Shown piece after piece: positions 39,416 through 50,150 of a DNA stretch of 64,000 nucleotides. The DNA is from Vibrio sp. 10N.286.49.B3 (GTDB lineage Bacteria; Pseudomonadota; Gammaproteobacteria; Enterobacterales; Vibrionaceae). The first letter of the stretch is position 1; the number at the start of each line of letters is the position of its first letter. The translations under genes were made by a program, and so were the position numbers. The notes below the pieces were generated by a model that searched no databases, was not told where the DNA came from, and saw only the letters and a program-made list of their open reading frames with translations. Location of the stretch: positions 103,121 to 167,120 of the forward strand of contig NZ_MCUV01000035.1 of NCBI RefSeq assembly GCF_002873395.1, in the 5' to 3' direction.

Positions 39416-40392
39416 TATGCAGGTTCCTTAAAATGATCATAACCGGTTAAGTCCCAGTTAATCGCTGCGCCTTTGTTATGCAGTTCTAATTGGTTAGATG
39501 AAGTAATGATGCCAATACAAGTGACGTTATGGGTTTTCCCCTCACGACTCCATTGCTCTATTTTAGCTTGGCACTGACTCGGTACAGTAAAACACAATTC
39601 ATACTCTTCACCGCTGGTTAATGCAAATTGTTGTGCTGTGATGAGATCGTCACTATAGCTCAATAAAGCTTCTGAAAGAGGGAGTTGACTGACATCCAAC
39701 CGAGCCCCGACATTAGAACACTTTAAAATATGAGTTAAATCTGAAATAACCCCATCAGAAATATCAATGGCCGAAGATGCCATTGTGCGTAACGCCTCAC
39801 CTAAATGAATTCTCGGTGTTGACTGGTAATGGCGTTGCTCTAACTCTAAAGCCCCCACTTTTTGGCTATTTTCAGAATCAAGGATCACTTCAAGCCCAGC
39901 TTTACTATCACCAAGATTACCTGATACATAGATTAGATCGCCAACCTGAGCACCATTGCGACGTAGCGCTTGATCTTTAGGAACAAAACCCTGCACAGTT
40001 AAGGTAATGCTTAACGGTCCTTTAGTGGTATCACCGCCAATAAGCTGAATACCAAATGTATCCGCTAATGCAAAAAAAGCATCACAAAAAGGCGCTAACC
40101 ATGCTTCATCAGGCGTTGGCATTGTCAAAGCGAGCGATACCCAAGCTGGTGTTGCTCCCATTGCGGCTAAGTCACTGAGGTTAGAGGCTAACGCTTTATG
40201 AGCAACCCAAGCAGGGTTAGCGTCCAATAAGAAGTGAGTACCGGCTACTAATGTATCCGTACTAATCGCGATATGTACATTTTCAGGTGCAGTGACGAGT
40301 GCACAATCATCACCTGCCGCTAAAATTACATCCTTTCTCTGCTGCTGACGTTGACAAAAGTACTTATCAATTAGATTAAATTCACCAGGCAT
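39415..40392 (-). CDS. thiL: Thiamine-monophosphate kinase
   Basis: ThiL phosphorylates thiamine monophosphate to the cofactor thiamine diphosphate. Motifs: MPGEFNLIDKYF at the N-terminus, LAAGDDCALV, STDTLVAGTHFLLDANP, ALASNLSDLAAMGATPAWVSLAL and the DGVISDLTHIL stretch that binds the substrate. The ATG at 40392 is preferred to a TTG at 40413, because it matches the start of E. coli ThiL (GEFSLI) and gives 325 residues. It sits between nusB and pgpA. Confidence 0.97.
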   Translation of the reverse strand: MPGEFNLIDKYFCQRQQQRKDVILAAGDDCALVTAPENVHIAISTDTLVAGTHFLLDANPAWVAHKALASNLSDLAAMGATPAWVSLALTMPTPDEAWLAPFCDAFFALADTFGIQLIGGDTTKGPLSITLTVQGFVPKDQALRRNGAQVGDLIYVSGNLGDSKAGLEVILDSENSQKVGALELEQRHYQSTPRIHLGEALRTMASSAIDISDGVISDLTHILKCSNVGARLDVSQLPLSEALLSYSDDLITAQQFALTSGEEYELCFTVPSQCQAKIEQWSREGKTHNVTCIGIITSSNQLELHNKGAAINWDLTGYDHFKEPA

Positions 40393-40434
40393 AAACCATC
40401 CATTTAGAGGCAATAATGAGGCTTATAGTGTACA

Positions 40435-40462
40435 AAAAAGGCCAGCATAATGCTGACCTTTT
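40435..40462 (-). terminator. Terminator after nusB
   Basis: On the minus strand AAAAGGTCAGCA pairs with TGCTGGCCTTTT and T's follow. It lies between nusB and thiL, so thiL-pgpA may be transcribed partly by read-through. Confidence 0.75.
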
Positions 40463-40483
40463 ATCATGTATTTCGATAGACTA

Positions 40484-40951
40484 TTATTTTTTACGTACAT
40501 GGGGTGCTGCTTTATCAAGCACACCATTAATAAATTTATGACTATCTTCTGCTGCAAATACTTTCGCTAACTCAATCGCTTCATTGATAACCACTTTGTA
40601 TGGTACATCATCACGACGAGTCATTTCGTACATCGCTAAACGTAGTAACGCTAGCTCCATCATATCCAAATCTTGCATTGGACGAGATAGGTATGGACGA
40701 AGTTTGCTATCCAGTTCCATGTGACTCAAAACCACACCTGTAAGCAGGTCACGGAAGTAAACCACGTCTGTTTCTGGCGCGCTTAGAGCAGGTTCTGATG
40801 CATGATTTGCTTCTTCATCATACTTACCACCAGTTAAGAACTGTTCTTCTACTGTGGCAACATTTTCTTTAGTAATTTGCCAAGAGTATATAGCTTGTAG
40901 AGCAAATTGACGTGCATTACGACGTGCGGCTGGTTTCACACTGGCCCCCAT
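40484..40951 (-). CDS. nusB: Transcription antitermination protein NusB
   Basis: NusB binds boxA with S10 (NusE) in rRNA antitermination. The 155-residue helical protein has [18 protein letters not shown] at the N-terminus and the C-terminal [33 protein letters not shown]. Its start overlaps the ribH stop by 1 nt, the usual ribH-nusB coupling. Confidence 0.97.
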   Translation of the reverse strand: MGASVKPAARRNARQFALQAIYSWQITKENVATVEEQFLTGGKYDEEANHASEPALSAPETDVVYFRDLLTGVVLSHMELDSKLRPYLSRPMQDLDMMELALLRLAMYEMTRRDDVPYKVVINEAIELAKVFAAEDSHKFINGVLDKAAPHVRKK

Positions 40952-41421
40952 TAGGAATCGATTTCAGAAAGAACATTTATCATCTCAAGTGCGCTAAGTG
41001 CAGCTTCTGCACCTTTATTACCAGCCTTGGTTCCTGCGCGTTCAATAGCTTGATCGATAGTATCAACGGTTAATACACCAAATGCGACTGGAAGACTAAA
41101 CTCCAATGACACTTGAGCTAAACCTTTATTACATTCACTACAAACATAGTCAAAGTGTGGAGTACCACCACGAATTACTGTACCTAGCGATACAATCGCG
41201 TCAAACTTACCTGTTTTGGCTACACGCTGAGCAACTAATGGTAATTCTACAGCACCAGGGCAACGCACAACTGTAATGTTGTCTTCGCTAACTTGACCAT
41301 GACGCTTTAATGTGTCAATGGCAGCAGAAAGTAAACTTTCGTTAATAAAACTGTTGAAACGAGAAATAACGATAGCGATTTTTGCGTTTGGAGCTGCGAA
41401 GCTACCTTCTATCACTTTCAT
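40951..41421 (-). CDS. ribH: 6,7-dimethyl-8-ribityllumazine synthase
   Basis: RibH joins the 4-carbon unit made by RibB with the pyrimidine intermediate to form lumazine. Motifs: [48 protein letters not shown] (His active site) and [34 protein letters not shown]. The ATG at 41421 (MKVIEGSF) has AAGG 9 nt upstream and gives 156 residues; the frame start at 41472 would add 17 residues that I do not find in relatives. It follows ribBX by 160 nt. Confidence 0.97.
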   Translation of the reverse strand: MKVIEGSFAAPNAKIAIVISRFNSFINESLLSAAIDTLKRHGQVSEDNITVVRCPGAVELPLVAQRVAKTGKFDAIVSLGTVIRGGTPHFDYVCSECNKGLAQVSLEFSLPVAFGVLTVDTIDQAIERAGTKAGNKGAEAALSALEMINVLSEIDS

Positions 41422-41581
41422 AAGCCTTCCTTTAACTATGTCTATCAAGTGAGAATCGCCGGATTCTACCATAAAACTGTGAGCAATATCTAATGGATAT
41501 TTAGCTTTATCATACCGGCGACCTTGTCTGTGAATAAATTAATTCGCTGACTACTGGCTAATGCCTATATTCGTTGACTGC

Positions 41582-42691
41582 TTATTTACACACATATTCA
41601 ACGACATTAAGACCAAAACCACCCAGAGCATGGTAGCGTTTATCGCTTGAAGAAAGCAGGCGCATATCACTAACACCAAGATCAGCCAGAATTTGAGAGC
41701 CAACACCAACACGACGTGAAGTGCCTTGTTTCTTAGCCATTGTTGGCGCTTCGCCCTTATCTTGAGCTTCAAATACTTTCACTTTATGGGTAATAGAATC
41801 AACCGATTCTTCGTTACCTAAAATAATCAGTACACCACCCTCTTCGCCAATTCGAGCCATCGCTTTATCCAGCGTCCAACTGCGCTCAGTACCGCGGTCA
41901 GAATGCAATAAATCGGTAAATGTATCATGTAAATGTACACGTACTAAAGGAGCACCAGTCGCCAGTTCCCCTTTTGTCATCGCATAATGAATTTGGTTGT
42001 CGATCGTGTCACGGAAAGTAACCAGCTCAAAATCACCAAAATCTGTTGGTAAGTGACATTGTGCAACGCGTTCGATGGTCGTTTCAGTGTTATTACGGTA
42101 CTCAATAAGGTCCGCAATGGTTCCTAATTTAACGTCATGCTTTTCCGCAAAAATTTCTAAGTCAGGACGGCGAGCCATCGTGCCATCTTCATTCAAGATT
42201 TCGACAATAACTGAAGCCGGCTCCAAACCCGCTAAGCGCGCTAAATCACACCCCGCTTCTGTATGGCCAGCACGTGTTAAAACTCCACCTTCTTGTGCCG
42301 TTAGAGGGAAAATATGCCCTGGCTGAACCAAATCTGCCGCTCGTGCATTTTTCGCAACAGCAGCTTGTACCGTCACAGCACGATCAGAAGCTGAAATTCC
42401 GGTTGTTACCCCTTCAGCGGCTTCAATAGAGACCGTAAAGTTTGTTGTATATTGAGCATTATTGTCTTGAACCATAGGTGGTAAACCTAAGCGTTCACAG
42501 CGCTCTTTTGTCATGGTTAAACAAATCAAGCCACGACCGTGTGTTGCCATAAAATTGATCGCTTCAGGAGTGATGTGCTCTGCTGCCATGATCAGATCAC
42601 CTTCATTTTCGCGATCTTCATCATCCATAAGAATGACCATTTTACCTAAACGAATATCTTCAATAATTTCTTGTGGGGTACTAATTGGCAT
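41582..42691 (-). CDS. ribBX: RibBX: 3,4-dihydroxy-2-butanone-4-phosphate synthase with degenerate GTP cyclohydrolase II-like domain
   Basis: The N-terminal 205 residues are a full Rib[19 protein letters not shown] (about 23-40), [11 protein letters not shown] and [17 protein letters not shown] (about 139-155). It makes DHBP from ribulose 5-phosphate. The C-terminal 165 residues look like RibA (GTP cyclohydrolase II), but where RibA has three zinc cysteines this protein reads [18 protein letters not shown], with none. The active GTP-hydrolysing site is therefore missing, and calling this RibBA would be wrong. RibBX proteins of this kind are known from many Proteobacteria. Length 369 residues. 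A separate ribA must lie elsewhere. Confidence 0.88.
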   Translation of the reverse strand: MPISTPQEIIEDIRLGKMVILMDDEDRENEGDLIMAAEHITPEAINFMATHGRGLICLTMTKERCERLGLPPMVQDNNAQYTTNFTVSIEAAEGVTTGISASDRAVTVQAAVAKNARAADLVQPGHIFPLTAQEGGVLTRAGHTEAGCDLARLAGLEPASVIVEILNEDGTMARRPDLEIFAEKHDVKLGTIADLIEYRNNTETTIERVAQCHLPTDFGDFELVTFRDTIDNQIHYAMTKGELATGAPLVRVHLHDTFTDLLHSDRGTERSWTLDKAMARIGEEGGVLIILGNEESVDSITHKVKVFEAQDKGEAPTMAKKQGTSRRVGVGSQILADLGVSDMRLLSSSDKRYHALGGFGLNVVEYVCK

Positions 42692-42775
42692 GTTTTTTTC
42701 CTATCAATTCAGCTTCCTAGCAATCAAAGTCTAGGTAATAATGAGCTTTACTTTCAATAATATTTTAAAATTAAG

Positions 42776-43432
42776 TTATGCAAACCCATTTTGTTGTAAG
42801 AATTCCATTGTTAAACGGGACTCTGGCTCTTTTGATTCTTGCGAACCTTGAATCAAGCGCTCCATATAACGAGCTAAAACATCCACTTCCAAGTTCACTT
42901 TACGCCCAACTTGAAAGTTATCAATTGTGGTCTCTTCTGATGTATGAGGCACAATTGTCAGCTTAAATGCATTCTTACGTAAATCATTAACGGTTAAGCT
43001 AATTCCATCTACTGTAATCGAGCCTTTTTGAGCAACATACTTACTGATATCCGCTGGCATGCTAACCCAAAACTCAATAGAACGTCCTACATGATTGCGC
43101 TCAACAATTTCACCGACACCATCAACATGACCAGAAACGATGTGACCACCAAAACGAGTCGTAGGTAGCATCGCTTTTTCTAAGTTCACTTTATCACCCG
43201 CTTGGTAATCGGCAAAGCCAGTCTTCTTTAATGTCTCAAGCGATAAATCGGCTGTATAGCTAATAGCATCAAATTTAACAACGGTTAAGCAAACACCATT
43301 AGTGGCAATACTGTCGCCTAATTTAACGTCGGCCATATCAAGCTTACCCACATTGACAGTGATACTAATATCTTCGCCTTTTGGGGTTATTGCCGCTAAA
43401 GATCCAACTGATTCAATGATTCCTGTAAACAT
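42776..43432 (-). CDS. ribE: Riboflavin synthase, alpha subunit
   Basis: RibE dismutates two lumazine molecules into riboflavin. It is a two-domain lumazine-binding protein: repeat 1 starts MFTGIIESVGSL, with SIATNGVCLTVV and FGGHIVSGHVDGVGEI; repeat 2 has KGSITVDGISLTVN and the KVNLEVDVLARYMERL end. Length 218 residues. It follows ribD by 14 nt and precedes ribBX. Confidence 0.97.
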   Translation of the reverse strand: MFTGIIESVGSLAAITPKGEDISITVNVGKLDMADVKLGDSIATNGVCLTVVKFDAISYTADLSLETLKKTGFADYQAGDKVNLEKAMLPTTRFGGHIVSGHVDGVGEIVERNHVGRSIEFWVSMPADISKYVAQKGSITVDGISLTVNDLRKNAFKLTIVPHTSEETTIDNFQVGRKVNLEVDVLARYMERLIQGSQESKEPESRLTMEFLQQNGFA

Positions 43433-43446
43433 AATATGATTCTTTT

Positions 43447-44580
43447 TTAAAAATTAGAGTGGGTGGCAGGCACAGCGCGAATACGTACGTCCTGGCCAAG
43501 CAGGCGAATATCAGTAATGTTAAGATCAATACACTGCGTCATATCAGTCAGCCCAAGAGCACCAATTAAACCTCGTCCATCACTGCCCATTAACTTAGGC
43601 GCTAAATAAACAATAAGTTCATCAACAAGATTGTGTTTAATAAGACTGCTGGCTAAAGTCGCCCCAGCCTCAACCCAGATATGATTGATATTCTGCTCTG
43701 TTGCTAGCTGAGATAAGAGCTGGCTAAGATCCAACTGCCCTTCATCACTACAAGCGACTAAAAGATCAGCATCACTTTCAGCCACCGTTAAAACTTCGCC
43801 TTCACTGTTGAATAGAGCTAAGCCTTCCGATAGCTTATGTTGACGATCTAAGATAATACGTACCGGCTGCCTTAGCGCCTGTGAGGTATTATGATATGTA
43901 TCTTGCTCAAGTTGCGTTGATAGCCAATCAGGGAAGTCGCTAGCCCGAACATTGAGTGATGCATTATCTTCGATAACCGTTTGGCTACTAGAGAGTATAG
44001 CACCTGCTTGAGCTCGAAATGCTTGTACATCTTGTCTTGCGGCTGAAGCAGTAATCCATTTACTTTGTCCATTGTTTAGCGCAGTTTGGCCATCTAAGCT
44101 TGCTGCCATTTTTAATTGAACAAATGGCATACCAGTTTTCATGCGCTTAATAAATGCAGGGTTAAGCGCTATAGCTTCTGATTCAAGTAATCCAACCTGA
44201 ACCTCTATACCAGCCTCACGTAACATTTGAATGCCTCGACCAGATACTTGAGGATTAGGATCGGTCATAGCACAAATGACTTTGGTCACGTTGGCTTTAA
44301 TTAAACCTTCAGCACAAGGTGGCGTGCGACCATAGTGGGAACAAGGTTCAAGCGTGACATAAGCCGTTGCCCCTTGAGCGTCATCACCTGCCATACGTAA
44401 AGCGTGAACCTCAGCATGAGGCTCACCGGCTTTAAAATGAAAACCTTCACCAATGATTTGCCCATGTTTAGTGATAACACAACCAACATTGGGGTTAGGT
44501 GCAGTCGTATAGATCCCTCGCTTTGCTAATTGAATAGCGCGAGACATCATTTGCTGATCAATAGAAGTAAATTCTGACAT
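43447..44580 (-). CDS. ribD: Bifunctional diaminohydroxyphosphoribosylaminopyrimidine deaminase / reductase
   Basis: RibD carries out the second and third steps of the pyrimidine branch. The N-terminal deaminase has HAEVHALRMAG and the zinc site PCSHYGRTPPCAEGLI. The C-terminal reductase (about residue 147 onward) starts FVQLKMAASLDGQTAL and includes PVRIILDRQHKL and the NHIWVEAGATLASSLI segment. Length 377 residues. It is 26 nt from nrdR, the usual nrdR-ribD order. Confidence 0.96.
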   Translation of the reverse strand: MSEFTSIDQQMMSRAIQLAKRGIYTTAPNPNVGCVITKHGQIIGEGFHFKAGEPHAEVHALRMAGDDAQGATAYVTLEPCSHYGRTPPCAEGLIKANVTKVICAMTDPNPQVSGRGIQMLREAGIEVQVGLLESEAIALNPAFIKRMKTGMPFVQLKMAASLDGQTALNNGQSKWITASAARQDVQAFRAQAGAILSSSQTVIEDNASLNVRASDFPDWLSTQLEQDTYHNTSQALRQPVRIILDRQHKLSEGLALFNSEGEVLTVAESDADLLVACSDEGQLDLSQLLSQLATEQNINHIWVEAGATLASSLIKHNLVDELIVYLAPKLMGSDGRGLIGALGLTDMTQCIDLNITDIRLLGQDVRIRAVPATHSNF

Positions 44581-44606
44581 AATTTTGATGGACAGCTAAT
44601 TAGAGA

Positions 44607-45056
44607 TCAATCTTCTAGCTTGGCAATCTCCTCGCCAAACTCTCGAATATCTTCAAAACTACGGTAAACCGAGGCAAAACGAATATAAGCGACTTTATCC
44701 AAGACTTTTAGCTGATCCATAACAAAGTTACCGATCATTTCACTTGGGATTTCTCTTTCACCCGTTGCTCTCAATTTTGATTTAATTGTGCTAATAGCCA
44801 ATTCAATAGCGTCGGCACTAACCGGACGCTTTTCTAGTGCTCTTTGAAAGCCATCGGCCATTTTATCTTCATTAAATGGTTCTCTATTACCATTTGATTT
44901 AATGACTTTCGGCATCACTAATTCAGCGCTTTCAAATGTGGTGAAGCGCTCACTACAAGCTAAGCATTGACGTCGACGACGGACTTGGTGCCCATCGGCA
45001 ACCAATCGAGAGTCAATAACTTTAGTCTCATTTTCAGAACAGAAAGGACAATGCAT
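44607..45056 (-). CDS. nrdR: Transcriptional repressor NrdR
   Basis: NrdR represses ribonucleotide reductase genes when its ATP-cone binds dATP. An N-terminal zinc ribbon ([11 protein letters not shown] and [10 protein letters not shown]) is followed by the ATP cone ([31 protein letters not shown]). Length 149 residues. It heads the nrdR-ribD-ribE-ribBX-ribH-nusB cluster. The upstream gap (45057-45113) should hold the cluster promoter, but I do not see a clean one. Confidence 0.97.
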   Translation of the reverse strand: MHCPFCSENETKVIDSRLVADGHQVRRRRQCLACSERFTTFESAELVMPKVIKSNGNREPFNEDKMADGFQRALEKRPVSADAIELAISTIKSKLRATGEREIPSEMIGNFVMDQLKVLDKVAYIRFASVYRSFEDIREFGEEIAKLED

Positions 45057-45107
45057 AATGCCTCCAATTAATTGTAAACAGTGTAACGGAATAGCACCTT
45101 GGAAGGA

Positions 45108-45133
45108 AAGAAAAAGGGCCTTTTAAAGCCCTT
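45108..45133 (-). terminator. Terminator after proA
   Basis: On the minus strand AAGGGC and GCCCTT pair around TTTAAAAG, followed by TTTCTTTCC. It separates proA from nrdR. Confidence 0.75.
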
Positions 45134-45201
45134 ACATAGATTACGTCGTATCATTCTGTTTAATTGATGCCCATTTCACTCAGAGCATAGGGCACCAGGA
45201 A

Positions 45202-46452
45202 TTAACCGCGTATTAAGTAGTCAGCTTTACCGACCCATTTGTAGCTAGTTAACTCTTCTAACCCCATAGGGCCTCGTGCATGTAATTTTTGCGTTGATAC
45301 AGCAACCTCTGCACCTAAGCCAAATTGTGCACCATCCGTAAATCGAGTGGATGCATTAACATAAACAGCAGCAGAGCCTACTGAATTAATAAATCGCTCA
45401 GCATTGACTAAACTGTTTGTCATGATGGCATCAGAGTGGCTCGCGTTATGTACACGCATATGATTGACCGCTTCTTCGATGTCTGCAACGATCTTAACGC
45501 CTAAAGTATAGCTTAACCACTCTGTATCAAAGTCACCACTTTCGGCTGCTCGTAACTGCGGATAGCCTGCCAATAAAGCCTGTGCTTTGGGCTCGGTAAC
45601 CAAAGTCACTTTATCAGCCAAACGTGCAGATAGCATCGGTAAGAAAGTCTCCGCTACCGCTTGGTGAACAAGTAAGGTATCTAATGAGTTACAAGCTGAA
45701 GGACGTTGAACTTTTGAGTTTTCAACAACATTGAGTGATTTTTCAAGATCAGCGCTCTCATCAACAAAGATATGACTTATACCAAAACCACCAATGATCA
45801 CGGGAATCGTACTATTCTCTTTGCACATTTTATGCAATCCAGCACCACCTCGTGGGATGATCATATCCACATAATCATCAAGCTTAAGTAGCTGAGACAC
45901 TAATTCACGATCCGGTTTTTCTATGTACTGCACTGAAGACGCTGGCAGTTCTGCTTTCTCTAGTGCAACTTGAATAACGTTGACCAATTCCATATTAGAG
46001 AAAAACGTCTCTTTACCACCACGTAAAATACTAGCGTTACCCGTTTTTAAACATAAAGCTGCAATATCAATGGTAACATTAGGGCGAGCTTCGTATATCA
46101 CGCCAACGACACCTAACGGAACACGGCGACGAGCAAGTGACATACCATTTTCTAATACTTTACTATCGATTTCACTACCAACAGGATCATTCAAATTAAT
46201 CACATTGCGGACATCATTGGCAATTCCAGCAAGGCGCTCTTCATTAAGAAATAAACGGTCAAGTAAGGCTTCTGTTAGACCCGCTTCACGCCCTAAAGCA
46301 ATATCCTTGGCATTCGCGGCTAAAATAGCGGCTGCGTTCGCTTGTAATTCATCAGCAATAATGGCAAGTGCTTTATTCTTTTGCGCTGTAGAAGCGGTTG
46401 CTAAATGAAAAGCAGCATCTTTAGCTGCTATACCCATGTTAGTTAAATCCAC
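45202..46452 (-). CDS. proA: Gamma-glutamyl phosphate reductase
   Basis: ProA reduces gamma-glutamyl phosphate to glutamate semialdehyde in proline synthesis. It is an ALDH-fold enzyme with [71 protein letters not shown] (catalytic Cys) and [26 protein letters not shown]. Length 416 residues. It follows proB by 66 nt on the same strand, the normal proBA operon. Confidence 0.98.
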   Translation of the reverse strand: MDLTNMGIAAKDAAFHLATASTAQKNKALAIIADELQANAAAILAANAKDIALGREAGLTEALLDRLFLNEERLAGIANDVRNVINLNDPVGSEIDSKVLENGMSLARRRVPLGVVGVIYEARPNVTIDIAALCLKTGNASILRGGKETFFSNMELVNVIQVALEKAELPASSVQYIEKPDRELVSQLLKLDDYVDMIIPRGGAGLHKMCKENSTIPVIIGGFGISHIFVDESADLEKSLNVVENSKVQRPSACNSLDTLLVHQAVAETFLPMLSARLADKVTLVTEPKAQALLAGYPQLRAAESGDFDTEWLSYTLGVKIVADIEEAVNHMRVHNASHSDAIMTNSLVNAERFINSVGSAAVYVNASTRFTDGAQFGLGAEVAVSTQKLHARGPMGLEELTSYKWVGKADYLIRG

Positions 46453-46518
46453 GTTTATGCTCCCTTAAATTAACTTCGAGTTTATTCACTCATTTAAACA
46501 ATGATAGCAATTCAATCA

Positions 46519-47658
46519 TCAATCCTGAATAACAACAAGATCATCACGGTGAATAACCTCAGAACCGTAATCATGTCCTAAAATAGCGCTAAAATCTTTA
46601 CTGTGCTTGCCAATAATTTGTATTAAGTCTTCACTTGGGTATTGAGAAATACCTCGTGCGACTAAACGCCCCTTATTCGTCATAACGCGAACAACGTCAC
46701 CTCGTGCAAACTCACCATCAAGCTTTACAACGCCCTTTGCTAATAGACTACTGCCCTTATCAATAACGGCTTGTGCTGCACCATCATCAATATAAATATG
46801 ACCAACGGCAGCTGGACCCGCTAAGATCCAACGCTTACGGTTTTCTAATGCTTCTGGTAGTGCTAAAAAGCGAGTGCCCTGCGGCTCAGAGCTTAAAGAG
46901 TCAAAAATAACATTCTTTGCACGACCGGCTGCAATAATAACTTCAATCCCAGCTCGTCGTGCAATATCAGCAGCTTCTAGCTTCGTAGCCATGCCACCTG
47001 TGCCTAATGTTGAACCACTACCGCCGGCTATTTTTCTTAATGTTTCATCAATCGTGGTGACTTCTCTGATTAATTTAGCATCCGGATTATTGCGCGGGTC
47101 GGCAGTAAATAAACCAGATTGATCGGTCAATAAAAGGAGCTTATCTGCGCCGCACAAAATACCGACTAAAGCAGATAAGTTATCGTTATCACCCACTTTA
47201 ATCTCGTTGGTTGCAACCGCATCATTTTCATTAACTATTGGAATAATGTCGTTTTCAACCAGTGCATTAATGGTATCGCGAGCATTCAAAAAACGTTCTC
47301 GATCATCTAAGTCGGCACGAGTCAGTAGCATTTGACCTATTTTTAAGCCATATAATGAAAATAAAGATTCCCACACTTGAATAAGTTGCGTCTGCCCAAC
47401 AGCCGCTAATAATTGCTTACTAGCCATTGAATTTGGTAATGCGGGATATTGAAGGTGCTCTCGACCAGCGGCAATAGCGCCAGATGAGACCATAACAACA
47501 GAGTGACCTTGTGCTTTTAGCTCCGCGCATTGGCGAACTAGCTCTACCATATGAGCACGGTCGAGCGCTAATGTACCACCAGTTAGCACACTGGTGCCTA
47601 ATTTCACAACGATGGTTTGTCGTTGATTTGCATTACCTTGCTGCTGATTGCTTGTCAT
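46519..47658 (-). CDS. proB: Glutamate 5-kinase
   Basis: ProB phosphorylates glutamate, the proline-inhibited first step of proline synthesis. An amino-acid-kinase domain ([70 protein letters not shown]) is followed by a PUA domain (about residues 285-379, [21 protein letters not shown]). Length 379 residues. It has its own promoter region downstream of the crl terminator. Confidence 0.98.
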   Translation of the reverse strand: MTSNQQQGNANQRQTIVVKLGTSVLTGGTLALDRAHMVELVRQCAELKAQGHSVVMVSSGAIAAGREHLQYPALPNSMASKQLLAAVGQTQLIQVWESLFSLYGLKIGQMLLTRADLDDRERFLNARDTINALVENDIIPIVNENDAVATNEIKVGDNDNLSALVGILCGADKLLLLTDQSGLFTADPRNNPDAKLIREVTTIDETLRKIAGGSGSTLGTGGMATKLEAADIARRAGIEVIIAAGRAKNVIFDSLSSEPQGTRFLALPEALENRKRWILAGPAAVGHIYIDDGAAQAVIDKGSSLLAKGVVKLDGEFARGDVVRVMTNKGRLVARGISQYPSEDLIQIIGKHSKDFSAILGHDYGSEVIHRDDLVVIQD

Positions 47659-47730
47659 ATTATTTTCTAAAAAATTAAAATAAAACTATGAGTCATGTTT
47701 TAACAATCAACACACCAATGCACAAGAAGA

Positions 47731-47754
47731 AAAGGTGCTCAGAAGCACCTTTTT
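47731..47754 (-). terminator. Terminator after crl
   Basis: AAAGGTGCT pairs with AGCACCTTT around a CAGA loop with T's on both sides; on the minus strand it ends crl before proBA. Confidence 0.85.
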
Positions 47755-47782
47755 CAATGATAATGAAGGGATAAAAAGAAAT

Positions 47783-48181
47783 TTAGACAAATTCTGCGGA
47801 ATCAATATGCAAATCCGCACTCAATTCAAATCGCTTAGCTAACATATCTAATAATTTTTTATGGAAACTTACTTGAGTTCGAGTTACCTCTTCAATAGCT
47901 TCCTCTGGTAATTTCGCTGATGTCCACTCGCCTTCAGAATTATATTTACCAATATGATAATTCGCTGAGAAAACATCGGATGACGCTTCTTTGTTTAGCT
48001 CCAACCACCAACCCCAAAACTCACGCATTTCAGGGGATTTCTTATCATCAACACAAACTGATAAACAATCAAAATAGTAGCATCCGTCAGCGGATTGAGC
48101 CTCGCGTAGATAGGGACCTACGGCTTTAAAAGCAAACATCAATCGATTATGAGTCGCACTTTTCTTTACTGTATCTGGCAT
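47783..48181 (-). CDS. crl: Sigma factor-binding protein Crl
   Basis: Crl binds sigma S and promotes its assembly with core RNA polymerase. The 132-residue protein shows the family pattern [40 protein letters not shown] and [11 protein letters not shown]. The ATG at 48181 has GGAG 7 nt upstream; the frame extends 6 codons upstream without support. It lies between frsA and proB, the order seen in E. coli and vibrios. Confidence 0.95.
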   Translation of the reverse strand: MPDTVKKSATHNRLMFAFKAVGPYLREAQSADGCYYFDCLSVCVDDKKSPEMREFWGWWLELNKEASSDVFSANYHIGKYNSEGEWTSAKLPEEAIEEVTRTQVSFHKKLLDMLAKRFELSADLHIDSAEFV

Positions 48182-48305
48182 ATTGAATCTCCATTTCAAT
48201 GTTAATAACTACACACAACCCAAATGCCGCATGAATATATTAAATTAAATAATAACCAACCAATATGCCCTGTATATCATAAACTATACTGCTGTGTTGA
48301 TATCC

Positions 48306-49553
48306 TTAACGAAATAGTTCATCTTCTAGCCATTTCATTGCAAAATTGAGAGATTGCTCATAACCTTCACTAATGGATTTAGAGCTGATATTTTTTGCTC
48401 TACCATATTCACTAAAGGTTGCCACCATTTGATTATCGGAAAATGAAGAGATCGGATCGCCTTCCAACCCTATCGCTAGCATGGAAACTTTTGTACGACG
48501 ACTAGCTAAAATCCCTTGAACCTTTAATGACCAAGCCATCATTTGACGAGATAAACTTTGCACATCAACCGCATTTTTGCCAAGACGAGATGCCAAAACA
48601 TCTAGATGCATTTTTGGCATTTTTTGCAGTTTGTCATGATTAACAAAAAGATCGTGAATTGGAGCGCCTAAACTCACACACGCCTTAATTTTATCTTGCT
48701 CAAGGAAAGAGAGCCTAACCATAGCATTGCCGCCAAAGCGAAAACCTAGCAGACCGACTTTAAAGTGATCAACCCAAGGTAAAGTGCGCAGCTCATTAAG
48801 TACAGCTTGATGTAAACAAGATGAATCTTCACTTAGATCCCAATGTGAGCTATGACCGATTGAAGGCATATCAACCGTTAACATAGCGATATTTTTAGGG
48901 GCTAGGTAATCTCGGAATAAACGCCACATATCGGTTTGTAGACTGTCTAAACCAGCACTAACGATAACAACAGGCTGAGGTTTTTCAGTGCTCGATAAAT
49001 GTAGATGAGCGGTGATTTTTTTATTCTTGTATGGAACTTCTATTTTCTTAACCACAAACTTAGTTTTTTTAACGGCTTCATCATAGGCTTTATTGGCAAG
49101 TAGCTGTGCTTGTAATGCAAGGTTATCGTTTTTTAAATGCGGATATCCGGCAATACTAAAACATAATGATGCAGAAAATAACTCATTTGCTCCCTGCTCT
49201 GAATCTAGCTCACTAGCTCTACTTTGGTGACGCATCCCCAACTTAGTCCATTCGTATGCCCAGTTACCATTATGATATCCCATCACCGTATCTAACCAAT
49301 TATCATTCGTTCTAGAGTGAGAAGATGAGGCAATACATGATAATACTTCTTCTAGTTCAATTGGATCTATCCCCTGCCACATCCATTGCATACGACGAAC
49401 ATTTCGATACCAAGAACTTGGATTTTCACTCTGATTTTTATCAATCACAGCTTGAGAGCTAGGAATGTAGCGCGTTAGCATTGACGTTTCTTTAGCTTGC
49501 TTATGCTTTACAAATAAAACTTCCGAGAGGTTTTTGCTCGTTTCTTCTGACAT
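48306..49553 (-). CDS. frsA: FrsA family alpha/beta-hydrolase-fold protein
   Basis: FrsA (fermentation-respiration switch) binds unphosphorylated enzyme IIA-Glc in E. coli; its enzymatic role has been disputed. The protein (415 residues) has an alpha/beta-hydrolase core with QPVVIVSAGLDSLQTDMW and MLTVDMPSIGHSSHW. At the nucleophile elbow it reads VGLLGFRFGGNAMVRLSF, so the usual GxSxG serine is absent, as in E. coli FrsA. It lies between gpt and crl. Confidence 0.92.
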   Translation of the reverse strand: MSEETSKNLSEVLFVKHKQAKETSMLTRYIPSSQAVIDKNQSENPSSWYRNVRRMQWMWQGIDPIELEEVLSCIASSSHSRTNDNWLDTVMGYHNGNWAYEWTKLGMRHQSRASELDSEQGANELFSASLCFSIAGYPHLKNDNLALQAQLLANKAYDEAVKKTKFVVKKIEVPYKNKKITAHLHLSSTEKPQPVVIVSAGLDSLQTDMWRLFRDYLAPKNIAMLTVDMPSIGHSSHWDLSEDSSCLHQAVLNELRTLPWVDHFKVGLLGFRFGGNAMVRLSFLEQDKIKACVSLGAPIHDLFVNHDKLQKMPKMHLDVLASRLGKNAVDVQSLSRQMMAWSLKVQGILASRRTKVSMLAIGLEGDPISSFSDNQMVATFSEYGRAKNISSKSISEGYEQSLNFAMKWLEDELFR

Positions 49554-49595
49554 ACATCAAATCCATTTAGGAGAGAGAGCATAATTGTAATAAAA

Positions 49596-49623
49596 AAAAT
49601 GACCCAAGATAGGGTCATTTTTA
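49596..49623 (-). terminator. Terminator after gpt
   Basis: AAAATGACCC pairs with GGGTCATTTT around AAGATA; both flanks are A/T rich. It ends gpt on the minus strand. Confidence 0.88.
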
Positions 49624-49642
49624 AAATATCTAAAAAATAAAA

Positions 49643-50107
49643 TTATTTAGACTTACGATTAATTGGCTCTACGAAAGATACAGCTGTATCCCACGGTTGC
49701 TCAATCCAAGTATCTTGTGCAATATCAACAATGTATTCATCAACAAGATCTGCACCTGCAGGTTTTGCACATACCGTTACAAATTTAGCATTTGGGTACA
49801 TTTCACGAATTTTACGAGCAGTATCACCGCTATCGACTAGATCATCGATAACAAGGAAGCCAGTACCATCATGCTCAGGTGCCTTGATGATAGACATATC
49901 ACGCTGGTGATCATGATCATAGCTTGAAATACATACAGTATCTACGTAACGAATACCTAATTCACGTGCCAAAATAGCGGCAGGAACAAGACCACCACGG
50001 CTCACAGCAAGAATGCCTTTCCATTGCTCTGCTGGCATTTGTTTTTCAGCAAGTTGACGACAGTACGCTTGCATATTGTCCCAAGTGATAATGAATTTAG
50101 TAGTCAT
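49643..50107 (-). CDS. gpt: Xanthine-guanine phosphoribosyltransferase
   Basis: Gpt salvages guanine and xanthine with PRPP. The 154-residue protein carries [19 protein letters not shown] and the PRPP loop [20 protein letters not shown], and ends in [15 protein letters not shown]. It sits 43 nt downstream of the purine permease gene on the same strand, so uptake and salvage are made together. Confidence 0.97.
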   Translation of the reverse strand: MTTKFIITWDNMQAYCRQLAEKQMPAEQWKGILAVSRGGLVPAAILARELGIRYVDTVCISSYDHDHQRDMSIIKAPEHDGTGFLVIDDLVDSGDTARKIREMYPNAKFVTVCAKPAGADLVDEYIVDIAQDTWIEQPWDTAVSFVEPINRKSK

Positions 50108-50150
50108 AATAATTAACCTAATAGTTGTATTGCTTACTTGTTTTTACGTA

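Noticed and set aside
41582..42691. Bifunctional RibBA
   Set aside because: The zinc cysteines of GTP cyclohydrolase II are missing, so RibBX is the better call.
42692..42775. FMN riboswitch before ribBX
   Set aside because: The gap is only 84 bp and A+T rich, without the conserved RFN-element sequences.
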